A stretch of DNA of 47,021 bases from Komagataeibacter intermedius TF2 (lineage in GTDB: Bacteria > Pseudomonadota > Alphaproteobacteria > Acetobacterales > Acetobacteraceae): contig NZ_BANF01000138.1 of the NCBI RefSeq assembly GCF_000964425.1, positions 1 to 47,021 on the forward strand, given 5' to 3'. The notes under the pieces were generated by a model. It was not told where the DNA came from and did not search any database. It saw nothing but the letters and a program-made list of their open reading frames with translations. How positions within the stretch are numbered: the stretch's first letter is position 1; every line of letters begins with the position of its first letter. Shown here piece after piece: positions 9,511 through 17,816 of this stretch. The position numbers were made by a program, and so were the translations under genes.

Positions 9511-9608
9511 ATGGGCGGTATGTAACAATGGGAGTGGTCCCGCCGGGACGTTTGGTCTAACCTGCCACGTATTATTCGTACCTGACGTATTGAAACAGGA
9601 AGAGAGCA

Positions 9609-11954
9609 TTGGCCACGGACGAGATTGTCGATCCCACGATTGCCCCTTCCGACCAGTTCAGACGCTTCCTGTTTCATATCGGCATTCCGGTGGCCGGTGT
9701 GGTTTCGGTCATTGCCGTCATTGCTGGTGTGGGGTGGCATTCCTACCGGACTGTTCGCACTGGCGCATTGACCCTGACGCATGACCTGCTGGTCAGCCAG
9801 CAGGATTATGTCGCCAAGGAAGTCAGTTCCTTCCTCATGCCAGCCTCTGCCGGGGCGATCGTGGCGCGCGACATGCTTGAACATGGCGCGCCAGAGGTGG
9901 AGCAGAAGATCTTCACCGGCTACAGCAGCACCATGATGCGGAATGTTCCGCAGATCCAGTCCTTCTACATTGCCGACAGCGACGGCAATTTCAGCACGCT
10001 GGAACATGGGGAAAAGCAGGGCGAGACCGCGCTGACCACCCTGCATGGCGTCGGCACGCCCCAGGCCAGCTTCAGCCATGAACTGCGTGACGACAATGGC
10101 AAGCTGCTGAAACAGTGGCAGACCCCGGCGGGCACGTACGACCCCCGCGGGCATGGCTGGTTTGCCGATACGGTCAAGGCGGGACAGGAATTCTGGACCC
10201 GTCCCTATATGGTGGAGGTGACCAAGCAGGTCACCATTACGGCGGCGGTTCCGTACAAGGGCAGTAATGACAAGACGTATGTCTATGCCATCAACATGTC
10301 CCTCAATCATCTCAACAGTTTTCTCAATTCGCTGAAAATTGGTGAAAGCGGTACCGCGATCCTGCTTGATCAGGACGGGCATGTCGTCGCCGGCCACGGC
10401 ATGCAGGAAACGCAGACCAAGGCGCATGGCGATCCGTCAAAGATGACGCTGGACCCGGGGAAATTCCCGGTCATGACCAAGGCGTTCGATGAATATCGCG
10501 TCCATGGTTATGGGGCCCGTACGGTCAAGGTAAAAGGCCGGCAGTATGTCACCATCACCGCCAACCTGCCGGTTGGCAAGGATAGCTGGGTTCTGCTGCT
10601 GGTCGCGCCCGAAGACGATTTTTCGCGCTTCGCCATGGCGGACGGGCGGCAGAACCTGCTGTTCTTCGTCCTGGTGGTGATCATGGCGCTGGGCTTCGGG
10701 CTGCTTCTGTTCCTGCAGGCGCGGCGCAGTGACCGCCTGCGCAACAGGATCCGTCAGAGCGAAGCCGTCGCCAATTACGAAAGCCACGCCCTGCAGTCGG
10801 TCGCGGCCTATCCTGACCTGTTCAATCCGGAGGACAACGCCCTTGTCCTGACCGAGACACTGGCCGACCAGTCCCATGCCCGCCGCGCCGCCATATGGCG
10901 TATCCTGCATGACGGGCATACGCTCATGTGCATTGATTCCTATGACAGGCAGCAGGACGTGCATTCCGGTGGCTTCGAAATGGCCACCACGGACCTGAAG
11001 AAGTTCTTTGATGCCGTTTCCCATGGTGATGCGCTGGTCGCAACCAATGCATCGACCGATGACCGAACGACAGCCTTCTACCGCGTGTACATGCGGGCCT
11101 TTGGCAGCAGTTCGCTGTTCTGCAACCCGATCCAGGGAAGTAGCGGTCCCGTAGGTGTCATTACGCTGGAAGACGCCCCCCGCGCGGAAATGGTCTCCCA
11201 CTTCGTGGACATGATCGCAGGTGTCGCGGCGGCCCGTTTCTCCGCGCAGCATTATACGGCGGTGGCCGCCGCGCGAGAGGAACTGGAATCAGAGCCCGCC
11301 ACAGGCGAAGAGGAACCCCAGGACCCCAGTCAGGGTTTCCTGCTGTCGCCCGGTGCGCTGTCCATTAACGGGCAGGCCGGCAGCGTGGACCTGACGAAGC
11401 TGGACGGGTTCTATCCCGCCGTCACCATCATGGTCATCAGCCTGTCTGACATGATCATGACGGCCCAGAATGATCCGGCCGCGAATATCAAGCTGATCGA
11501 TACGATGGCCGGCACGCTGCAGGATATCGCCCACCAGTGCGGGCTGTATTCCATCCGCATGCTGGGGCACCGGGTCGTCTGCGTCGCGGGGTGTTCGCGC
11601 ACGCCGGACAAGGGGGCGGTGTTCCGTATGGCGAATGCCGCGCTCATGATGCGTGAAAACGTGCTGGCCATGCTGTCGCAGGCCGATCTTGACCCGGTCT
11701 TCCGCATCGGCATTGACGTGGGGCCGGTATTCGGCGGCATGCTGGGCAAGAACCCACAGGCATTCAACCTGTGGGGCGATGCGATGGGCATGGCCGAGAT
11801 GATGGCGCAGGGCGCGCCGGATGTCGGCACGATCCAGGTGTCGGAAAATGTCTATCAGCGCCTGCGTCAGTATTTCCTGTTCCGTGAACGTGGCCGGTTC
11901 TTCATTCCCGGCATGGGGCTGACACGGACCTATGTGCTGGCCGGACGGCGATGA
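9609..11954 (+). CDS. Cache-domain membrane protein with catalytically degenerate class III cyclase domain
   Basis: A 781-residue inner-membrane protein. TM1 lies at about 22-45; a periplasmic dCache-like sensor domain follows to about 345 (YSSTMMRNVPQIQSFYIADS, GHGWFADTVKAG); TM2 is at 349-370; then come a GAF-like cytoplasmic domain and a class III adenylate/guanylate cyclase homology domain from about 600. The cyclase fold is recognisable (FRIGIDVGPVFGGMLG, NLWGDAM), but the metal Asp positions read Ser611 and His654, and the transition-state Asn and Arg after LWGD724 read Gly727 and Met731. By family knowledge it should not make cAMP or cGMP, so it may be a ligand-sensing pseudoenzyme. 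Start is TTG, preceded by a strong GGAAGAGAG site. The stop overlaps the mlaE-type start (ATGA), tying this sensor to the lipid-transport genes downstream. Confidence 0.85.
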   Translation: MATDEIVDPTIAPSDQFRRFLFHIGIPVAGVVSVIAVIAGVGWHSYRTVRTGALTLTHDLLVSQQDYVAKEVSSFLMPASAGAIVARDMLEHGAPEVEQKIFTGYSSTMMRNVPQIQSFYIADSDGNFSTLEHGEKQGETALTTLHGVGTPQASFSHELRDDNGKLLKQWQTPAGTYDPRGHGWFADTVKAGQEFWTRPYMVEVTKQVTITAAVPYKGSNDKTYVYAINMSLNHLNSFLNSLKIGESGTAILLDQDGHVVAGHGMQETQTKAHGDPSKMTLDPGKFPVMTKAFDEYRVHGYGARTVKVKGRQYVTITANLPVGKDSWVLLLVAPEDDFSRFAMADGRQNLLFFVLVVIMALGFGLLLFLQARRSDRLRNRIRQSEAVANYESHALQSVAAYPDLFNPEDNALVLTETLADQSHARRAAIWRILHDGHTLMCIDSYDRQQDVHSGGFEMATTDLKKFFDAVSHGDALVATNASTDDRTTAFYRVYMRAFGSSSLFCNPIQGSSGPVGVITLEDAPRAEMVSHFVDMIAGVAAARFSAQHYTAVAAAREELESEPATGEEEPQDPSQGFLLSPGALSINGQAGSVDLTKLDGFYPAVTIMVISLSDMIMTAQNDPAANIKLIDTMAGTLQDIAHQCGLYSIRMLGHRVVCVAGCSRTPDKGAVFRMANAALMMRENVLAMLSQADLDPVFRIGIDVGPVFGGMLGKNPQAFNLWGDAMGMAEMMAQGAPDVGTIQVSENVYQRLRQYFLFRERGRFFIPGMGLTRTYVLAGRR

Positions 11955-12841
11955 CCGATACGCCACCCCTAGCCCCTGATCACACGGCACCGCAGACGAA
12001 CCCGTTTTCCGGCCCACAGCCGGACGATGCCGGTCGCTTTGTCCATCTGTTGCGGCGTTTCGCGCCGTGGCTTGCCGCCATCGGGCGCCTGACGCGCCAT
12101 CAGATCCGGTTCACCCTGCTGGTGATCGGGGCCGGATGGGGCACCATCCGCGAAAGCCTGCGGCCCAATTCATGGCGCAGGCCGGTTATCTATGAATTCC
12201 GTGCATCACTGAGGCAGGTTGTCAGTGGCGGGTTCCTGAGCATCGTGGTCACCGCGACGCTGACGGGTCTCATGGTGGTGTCGCAGGCCGCGTACTGGCT
12301 GGGGTTTGCAGGCATGGCGCAGATGACGGGGTCTATCCTCGTATCCGTGCTGGTGCGTGAAATCTCGCCCATCCTTGTCGGTATCATCCTGATGGGGCGG
12401 AGTGGCATGCTGTCCCTGACGGAAATCGGCATGATGGTGCTGGGTGGGGAAGTACGTGCCCTGCAGGCGCGTGGTATCGACCCGTTTCTGGCGCTGGTCA
12501 TGCCGCGTACGTTTGCCTTCACGCTGGGCGGCTTCACGCTGGGCATGATCTTCGCGGTCGTGTCGCTGCTGATGGGGTTTGTCATCGCGCATTCCACGGG
12601 GGCGATCACGACGTCAGTCTGGACGTTCTTTTTCAATGTCCTTGCGGCGATGACTACGTGGGATTACCTGATCATTCCGCTTAAATTCGTGCTGGTTGGC
12701 TTCTTCGTCGGGCTGGGGTCCTGCATTTCGGGGCTGACCGTCAGCAGTAATGATACGATGGCCACCATCATGCCACGCGGGTTCGCGCGCGGGATCATGC
12801 TGGTGCTGGTGGTCAACGTCCTCTTCATGCTGGATTTCTGA
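11951..12841 (+). CDS. mlaE: MlaE-family ABC permease
   Basis: Integral permease of an MCE-type (Mla-like) lipid ABC transporter that moves phospholipids between inner and outer membrane. The 296 residues have a polar N-terminal extension of about 75 residues, then the conserved hydrophobic core with VVSGGFLSIVVTATLTGLMVV, VLVREISPILVGIILMGRSG and the loop MMVLGGEVRALQARGIDP, which is the family's cytoplasmic coupling segment. About five membrane helices follow to the C-terminal LVLVVNVLFMLDF. The gene starts inside the stop of the pseudo-cyclase gene and is followed 2 bp after its own stop by the ATPase homologue. The coupling loop is well kept although the partner ATPase looks inactive. Confidence 0.9.
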   Translation: MTDTPPLAPDHTAPQTNPFSGPQPDDAGRFVHLLRRFAPWLAAIGRLTRHQIRFTLLVIGAGWGTIRESLRPNSWRRPVIYEFRASLRQVVSGGFLSIVVTATLTGLMVVSQAAYWLGFAGMAQMTGSILVSVLVREISPILVGIILMGRSGMLSLTEIGMMVLGGEVRALQARGIDPFLALVMPRTFAFTLGGFTLGMIFAVVSLLMGFVIAHSTGAITTSVWTFFFNVLAAMTTWDYLIIPLKFVLVGFFVGLGSCISGLTVSSNDTMATIMPRGFARGIMLVLVVNVLFMLDF

Positions 12842-12843
12842 CC

Positions 12844-13539
12844 ATGACAGCCAACGCTCCCCTGCTGGAACTGCGTGATGCCGTCCCGTCATTCGAGGAA
12901 AGCGGCCTGATGCCCGCGCCCTATAACCTGCGTATCATGCCCGGTGAGTGCGCGGTGATCGACTGCCGTGATTTCGAACGCGCCGCCATGTTCGCGGACC
13001 TGTGCTCGGGCATGATTTCGCTGACGCAGGGCAGTATCAAGTTCATGGGGCTGGACTGGAGCACGCTGCGCGACCGGCAGCTGAACGCGCTGCGGGGGCG
13101 TATCGGCCGCATTTCACGCAGCAGCAGCTGGCTCAACCTGTTTGGCACGCATCTCAATATCATGCTGCCGCACCTGTACCATACAACGGACCCGTTTGAT
13201 CGTGTGGTCCTGTCCGCCACGGAACTGGGGCACCGGTTTGGTTTTCCCGGCCTGCCCACCTCGACGCCTGACCGGCTGTCGGGGGCGGATCTGGCGCGGG
13301 CGGCATGTGTGCGGGCCTTTGTGGGGCGGCCGGACCTGCTGGTGCTGGAGGATATATCCGACACGCTTCCAGAGGAGAATATCCTGCCGTTCCTTGAAAT
13401 GATGACCGCGGCGCGGGATCGCGGCTGTGGCGTGTTATGGTTCGTGCGGTCAGCAGCAGCGTGGCATGAATATCGCAAGGCGGTGAATATCCACATGCGC
13501 CTTCTTGATGAAGGTCTTTTTCCCATGCGGGTGGTGTAA
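12844..13539 (+). CDS. MlaF-like ABC ATPase homologue lacking nucleotide-hydrolysis motifs
   Basis: A 231-residue protein with the layout of an MCE-system ABC ATPase, placed between permease and MCE genes, but with every nucleotide motif altered. The Walker A position reads IDCRDFERAAM (39-49) with no GKS/T. The Q-loop region is ISRSSSWLNLFG without the Gln. The signature is LSGAD at 145-149. Walker B is DLLVLEDIS (164-172), with Glu and Asp where Asp and catalytic Glu belong. The H-loop reads FVRSA (200-204) with no His. The frame is uninterrupted and its codon use matches its neighbours, so this is not a simple frameshift pseudogene. Either the complex works without hydrolysis here, the protein is regulatory, or an ATPase encoded elsewhere serves the permease. 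Its stop overlaps the mlaD start by 1 bp. Confidence 0.82.
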   Translation: MTANAPLLELRDAVPSFEESGLMPAPYNLRIMPGECAVIDCRDFERAAMFADLCSGMISLTQGSIKFMGLDWSTLRDRQLNALRGRIGRISRSSSWLNLFGTHLNIMLPHLYHTTDPFDRVVLSATELGHRFGFPGLPTSTPDRLSGADLARAACVRAFVGRPDLLVLEDISDTLPEENILPFLEMMTAARDRGCGVLWFVRSAAAWHEYRKAVNIHMRLLDEGLFPMRVV

Positions 13540-14492
13540 TGGTCCAGAAACAACAGTCAGACGGAATCCGGCAGCTTGTGCGTGTCCGTTACGCCGATGA
13601 ATGGGTGGGGATACTTGTCCTTGTGTCCCTTGTCATCCTGCTTGGGGCGGTGATAGAAGCTGGCGTGCTGCGTGACTGGCTAACCCCTGCGGGCAAGCTG
13701 CGGATTGTGCTGCCTGAAAACGGGGTCAGTGGCCTGTCGGTCGGTGATGACCTGCAGGTGATGGGCATCCATGCCGGCACCGTGCGGCGCGTGCGGATCA
13801 ACCCGGCGGGCGGCATGTACGCCATTGCCGAAATCGATCCCGACATCGAACCCTATATCCGCCGCGACAGCACGGCCATCATCCGCAAGCAGTTCGTCGT
13901 GGCCGGGGCCAGCTACATCGATATTTCACGCGGGACAGGGGACAAGCTGGACTGGAGCTATGCGGTGCTGAGCGCCACCAACGCCCCGAACCCGGCTGAT
14001 ACCATTACCCAGACCTTCAGTGACATCCGTGACCGTGTCATTCCGGTTCTGGATAATGCCCAGCATATGATGGCGACGCTGGACGCCACCATTACGGACA
14101 TGCATGCGGGCAAGGGCTCCATCGGGCGTCTCATGACCAATGATGACCTGATCCGCCAGGCGGAACAGATGATCACCAGCCTGAACGCGACGGTCAGCCA
14201 GCTGACGCCGATTGAAAAACAGCTTGCCGGCGTCATGGACAAGGCCAGCGCCAGCATGACCAACGTGCAGAAGGCGACAGGTGATCTGAGCAACGCCTCC
14301 CCGGCCATTACCCAGAACCTGAAGGATGCCAGCCAGCAGTTGCCGGTGCTTCTGGTGCAGGCGCAGACGACCGCCAGCAGCCTGCAGAAGCTGGTCGATC
14401 AGATGCGTGGTCTGTGGATACTGGGCGGCAACGGCAACAAGACGGCGAAGCATGCCCATGCCCGTCTTCCGGCGCAGAAGGTGCAGCCATGA
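13539..14492 (+). CDS. mlaD: MlaD-like MCE domain protein
   Basis: Periplasmic lipid-binding subunit of an Mla-type transporter, anchored by one N-terminal helix (WVGILVLVSLVILLGAVIEAGV, about 17-38). One MCE domain follows at roughly 47-128 (LRIVLPENGVSGLSVGDDLQVMGI, AIIRKQFVVAGASYIDIS). The remaining ~170 residues are a helical coiled-coil stretch with repeated Met/Gln/Thr patterns, terminated by a basic His/Lys-rich tail. In other MCE proteins such helices form a tunnel or contact partner proteins. It overlaps the ATPase homologue upstream by 1 bp and the lipoprotein downstream by 4 bp, so all five genes are likely co-translated. Confidence 0.9.
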   Translation: MVQKQQSDGIRQLVRVRYADEWVGILVLVSLVILLGAVIEAGVLRDWLTPAGKLRIVLPENGVSGLSVGDDLQVMGIHAGTVRRVRINPAGGMYAIAEIDPDIEPYIRRDSTAIIRKQFVVAGASYIDISRGTGDKLDWSYAVLSATNAPNPADTITQTFSDIRDRVIPVLDNAQHMMATLDATITDMHAGKGSIGRLMTNDDLIRQAEQMITSLNATVSQLTPIEKQLAGVMDKASASMTNVQKATGDLSNASPAITQNLKDASQQLPVLLVQAQTTASSLQKLVDQMRGLWILGGNGNKTAKHAHARLPAQKVQP

Positions 14493-15376
14493 GAATGAAG
14501 AAGGAATACGCCACCCTCGGCCTTGCCCTGGCGCTGGCAGGATGTGGCGGGGGGCAGGCTGTCACTCAGCCGAGCGACACCACCCTGTCGCAGGACATGG
14601 ATACAGCGAAGGATGCCGTGGGGCTTGAGCGTCTTGCCGTGGCGGAGCAGCAGTACCGTGCAGCCGGGCAGCGGGCCATTGCACGCGATGATGTGACGGC
14701 CATAGGTGATGCTGGCTACAACCTTGCGACGGTGCAGTTGGATGAAGGCAAGCCGCAGGATGCGCTGTCCACGGTAACCGCGACGCGTTCGGCCCTGGCG
14801 ACGCGTGGCCAGACGGGCGATGATGCCGGTCTGGATCTGGTGCAGGCAGGCGCGCTGCACCGGCTGGGGCGGGAGACCGAAGCGGCTGCGGCTGCAGCAC
14901 GCGCCGCAGGCGCGCAGGACACCGATATTGTCGAGAAAGCCCAGCTGATCCGGGGGCTGATTGCCGATGACAGCGGGGATCAGGCCACGCTGGCTTCTGT
15001 TGATGCCTATTTTGCCAACCTGACCGGAAAGCTGCCGGATGGCTGGACGGCGGACGCGAAGGAAATCGCCGCCCGTAACCTGCTGCTTACTGGTGGCAGC
15101 ACGCAGACCGCGATGCAGGACGCGATGCAGGCGGCGACCATTCGCCAGACACAGGTGGATTACCGTGATATGGCCCGCGCCCTTGGCGTTGCCGGTCGTG
15201 CAGCGGCCAAGGCAGGAAATACGCAGGCTGCCGCACAGCTTTATACCCGCGCCAGCCAGAGCTCGCTGCAGGCGGGAGACAAGACGACAGCCGATCAATG
15301 GGCGAAACTGGCGGGCACCACCACTGCCGTTGATCCCTTTGCGCTACCTGCGACAGCAACGACGAAGAAAAAATAA
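14489..15376 (+). CDS. Lipoprotein with helical (TPR-like) repeats, MCE operon
   Basis: A 295-residue lipoprotein. The start MRMKKEYATLGLALALAGC has a clear lipobox LAGC, so the mature protein begins with Cys followed by GGG. The rest is strongly helical and Ala/Gln-rich with TPR-like alternation (AVAEQQYRAAGQRAIARDD, AGYNLATVQLDEGKPQDAL, AARAAGAQDTDIVEKAQLI). It is last in the operon, occupying the place of an outer-membrane or periplasmic partner of the MCE system, but it is not of the ABC-type auxiliary lipoprotein (LptE/MlaA) kind that I would recognise. The start at 14489 overlaps the mlaD stop (ATGA). A hairpin directly after the stop is a likely terminator. Confidence 0.8.
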   Translation: MRMKKEYATLGLALALAGCGGGQAVTQPSDTTLSQDMDTAKDAVGLERLAVAEQQYRAAGQRAIARDDVTAIGDAGYNLATVQLDEGKPQDALSTVTATRSALATRGQTGDDAGLDLVQAGALHRLGRETEAAAAAARAAGAQDTDIVEKAQLIRGLIADDSGDQATLASVDAYFANLTGKLPDGWTADAKEIAARNLLLTGGSTQTAMQDAMQAATIRQTQVDYRDMARALGVAGRAAAKAGNTQAAAQLYTRASQSSLQAGDKTTADQWAKLAGTTTAVDPFALPATATTKKK

Positions 15377-15377
15377 A

Positions 15378-15406
15378 GGGTCACGCCGCGCATGTGCGGC
15401 CGACCC
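15378..15406 (+). terminator. Hairpin after the MCE operon
   Basis: A two-part stem (GGGTC with GACCC outside, GCCGC with GCGGC inside) begins 2 bp after the lipoprotein stop. The following sequence (GGCTGTAACACTTTT) has only a weak, distant T-run, so it is a terminator-like stem rather than a textbook one. Confidence 0.5.
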
Positions 15407-15499
15407 GGCTGTAACACTTTTCCGTATGATTCCATCCACAGGGTTCAGGACACATGGGCTGCGTCTTGACCCGTTCCGTATCCCGATCAATGCTGGGAT

Positions 15500-16087
15500 A
15501 TGGAACAGGAGCAGGTGAAAGGCGCGGGGTTGCCGATCCTGGAAACCCCACGCCTGTATTTACGGCCGCTGGGGGTGAAGGATGCCCCTGCGCTGCAGCA
15601 GACCTTTCCCCGGTGGGAAATCGTGAAGTATCTGTCCCGTCGCATTCCCTGGCCTTATGGCCCGGATGCGGCGCTGACCTACATACGGGATATTTCCCTG
15701 CCCGCCATGGTGCGTGGCGAACTGTGGGAATGGTCGATCCGGCCGCGTGAGGCCTCTGACACGCTGATTGGCGTGATCACCTTGATGAAAAGTGAAAAAA
15801 AACCGCAAGGGGATAACCGGGGGTTCTGGCTTGCGCCGGAATGGCAGGGACAGGGCCTGATGACCGAAGCGGTCGAGGCCGTGACCGATTACTGGTTCAC
15901 CGTACTGGCGCAGCCAGTCCTGCGCACTGCCAAGGCCGAGGAAAACCGGGCCTCGAGCGCAATCTCACACAAGACGGGCATGCGGCTTGTCGAGCGGTTC
16001 CACCGTGATTTTCTGTGCGGCGATCAATTGCCAGCTGAGCGATGGGAAATAACTCGTGAGGAGTGGCTGGCCCGGAAAATCGCCTGA
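15500..16087 (+). CDS. GNAT-family N-acetyltransferase (RimJ/RimL type)
   Basis: A 195-residue acetyltransferase of the ribosomal-protein-N-acetyltransferase subgroup. LETPRLYLRPL at 14-24 is the usual N-terminal strand; FWLAPEWQGQGLMTEAVEAVTDYWF carries the acetyl-CoA pyrophosphate-binding Q-x-x-G-x-x/A loop, and AEENRASSAISHKTGMRLVERF is the later helix-strand pair. The substrate cannot be told; this subgroup acetylates N-termini or small amines. It stands alone, behind the terminator-like hairpin of the MCE operon and facing the SulP gene across an AT-rich gap. Confidence 0.88.
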   Translation: MEQEQVKGAGLPILETPRLYLRPLGVKDAPALQQTFPRWEIVKYLSRRIPWPYGPDAALTYIRDISLPAMVRGELWEWSIRPREASDTLIGVITLMKSEKKPQGDNRGFWLAPEWQGQGLMTEAVEAVTDYWFTVLAQPVLRTAKAEENRASSAISHKTGMRLVERFHRDFLCGDQLPAERWEITREEWLARKIA

Positions 16088-16155
16088 AGACTGTCTGACT
16101 GTGAATCTGATAAACGTTTTTGGTGACGTTTTTTTTTCAAAATGCCTCGGGAAAC

Positions 16156-16177
16156 GGCACTTTTTTAAAAAAGTGCC
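16156..16177. repeat. Perfect 22-bp palindrome in an AT-rich gap
   Basis: GGCAC, six T, six A and GTGCC form a perfect self-complementary 22-mer between the convergent GNAT and SulP genes. The surrounding ~100 bp is much richer in A/T than the rest of the window and contains further T-runs (after GTGACG at about 16124-16139, and from 16188). It could serve as a bidirectional terminator, or be one copy of a dispersed intergenic palindrome; no second copy is seen in this window. Confidence 0.7.
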
Positions 16178-16289
16178 ATCCAGAAACTTTTATTATTTTT
16201 TATCAATTCTTTATTCGGAATTAGCCACTCAGTTTCCTTCCGCAGGGGGGCTGGTCCTTGCAGCAACCACACCCACTGAACGCCTGATC

Positions 16290-16312
16290 GGTGGTCGCCT
16301 GATACGACCACC
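16290..16312 (-). terminator. Stem-loop after the SulP gene
   Basis: An 8-bp perfect inverted repeat (GGTGGTCG and CGACCACC, 7-nt loop) starts 9 bp past the SulP stop. There is no T-run on the leftward side, so termination by this stem is plausible but not shown. Confidence 0.4.
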
Positions 16313-16321
16313 ATCGCGTTT

Positions 16322-17782
16322 TCAGTCCGCTGGTTGCAGGCGTGTATGGCGTGCCAGCAGTTTTGTGCTGGCACCGTTCAGGCCGATCAGCTGTACGTCC
16401 ATGCCCTGCGCCTCCATCTTGCCAATCAGTTCTTCCAGCATGCCGGCAGCCGTCATGTCCCATATATGGGCATGCGTCAGGTCGATCGTGATGTGACGGG
16501 CCGTATCATGCAGGTCGAACGCATCGGCAAACCCGTCGGATGATGCGAAAAAGACCTGTCCGTTCACGATATAGGTGCGTCGCGTGCCGTCATCGGACAG
16601 CGTGCTGCTGACCGACAGCATGCTGGATACCTGAAAGGCAAAGAACAGTCCGTTCAGCAGCACGCCCACGGCCACCCCGGCGGCAAGGTCATGCGTGCCA
16701 ACGACAACCGCCACCGTCGCCAGCATGATGACGCTGGTGGTGCGCGGGTGATGGACAAGGTCACGCAGCGAGGACCAGGAGAACGTACTGGCCGAAACCA
16801 TGATCATGATGGCCACAAGGGCGGCCACCGGCACCTGTGCAACCCACGGACGCAGCACCACCATAAGCAGCAGCAGGAACGCGCCCGCAACAAAGGTGGA
16901 CAGCCGCCCCCGTCCGCCATAGCGCAGGTTGCCCACTGTCTGTCCGATCATGCCGCAGCCCGCAATCCCGCCAAACAGGCCGACTGCGATATTGGCGACC
17001 CCCAGCCCCATGCATTCCTGTCGCTTGCTGCTGTGGGTTTCCGTCAGGTCGTCCACCACGCGCGCCGTCATCATGGATTCCAGCATGCCTACGCTGGCCA
17101 TGGCCAGTGCGTAGGGGGCGATGATGTTCAGGGTATCCAGTGAGAACGGCACATCCGGCCAGACCAGATGCGGCAGACTGTCAGGCAGGCGGCCAAGGTC
17201 CGCCACCGTGTGCAGCGGCATGGGGCACAGGACCGATACCACGGTCAGCACCAAAATGCAGATCAGCGGCGACGGGATGGCCGAAAAAAGACGCGGCAGG
17301 GTATAGATGATCACCAGCCCCAGCGCGATCATGGCATAGGTATGCCATGTCACATGCAGCATGTGCGGGACCTGTGCTGAAAAGATCAGGATTGCCAGCG
17401 CATTGACGAATCCGGTCCGCACCGGGCGCGAGACATACCGCATCAGCACATGCAGGCGCAGGACGCCGAAGACGACCTGCAGCAGCCCACACAGCAGGGT
17501 CGCCGCCAGCAGGTACTGAACTCCGTGTCCACGCACCAGGGCTGCCGCCACCAGCGCCACGGACCCGGCTGCGCCCGAGATCATGCCCGGCCTGCCACCG
17601 GTAAAGGCAATGACCACGCTTATGACAAAGGACGCATAAAGCCCGACTGCGGGATCGACCCCGGCGACAAAGGAAAAAGCAATGACTTCGGGGATCAGCG
17701 CAAACGTGCCGACCATACCGGCCAGAGTGTCACGCGTAATGTTGCCGAACCATTCCTGACGGTAGCGGGCGAGTGCAGACAT
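16322..17782 (-). CDS. SulP-family anion transporter with C-terminal STAS domain
   Basis: Inner-membrane transporter of the SulP/SLC26 family, which carries sulfate, bicarbonate or other anions. From the ATG at 17782 (MSALARYRQEW) it has 486 residues. The membrane region contains the family loop GLYASFVISVVIAFTGGRPGMISGAAGS, about ten to twelve hydrophobic segments, and LGVANIAVGLFGGIAGCGMIGQT. The last ~90 residues form a STAS domain (TYIVNGQVFFASSDGFADAF, HITIDLTHAHIWDMTAAGML). The longer frame to 17905 would run into queD and adds no family sequence. The substrate cannot be assigned; no sulfate-assimilation genes or carbonic anhydrase lie nearby. Confidence 0.92.
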   Translation of the reverse strand: MSALARYRQEWFGNITRDTLAGMVGTFALIPEVIAFSFVAGVDPAVGLYASFVISVVIAFTGGRPGMISGAAGSVALVAAALVRGHGVQYLLAATLLCGLLQVVFGVLRLHVLMRYVSRPVRTGFVNALAILIFSAQVPHMLHVTWHTYAMIALGLVIIYTLPRLFSAIPSPLICILVLTVVSVLCPMPLHTVADLGRLPDSLPHLVWPDVPFSLDTLNIIAPYALAMASVGMLESMMTARVVDDLTETHSSKRQECMGLGVANIAVGLFGGIAGCGMIGQTVGNLRYGGRGRLSTFVAGAFLLLLMVVLRPWVAQVPVAALVAIMIMVSASTFSWSSLRDLVHHPRTTSVIMLATVAVVVGTHDLAAGVAVGVLLNGLFFAFQVSSMLSVSSTLSDDGTRRTYIVNGQVFFASSDGFADAFDLHDTARHITIDLTHAHIWDMTAAGMLEELIGKMEAQGMDVQLIGLNGASTKLLARHTRLQPAD

Positions 17783-17816
17783 GAAAAAGACGGGGCCTTT
17801 CGGGGCAGAAGGATAA

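Noticed and set aside
9537-9549. Small hairpin after dnaQ as a terminator
   Set aside because: Only 5 bp of stem with a 3-nt loop and GTTTGG behind it; too weak to list as a feature.
8479-9609. A 376-codon leftward open frame
   Set aside because: It is antisense to coaE and dnaQ; composition matches high-GC shadow frames.
12844-13539. Degenerate ATPase motifs explained by a frameshift
   Set aside because: The frame is open throughout and aligns to the ABC pattern on both sides of the missing P-loop; other frames in the region show no Walker A either.
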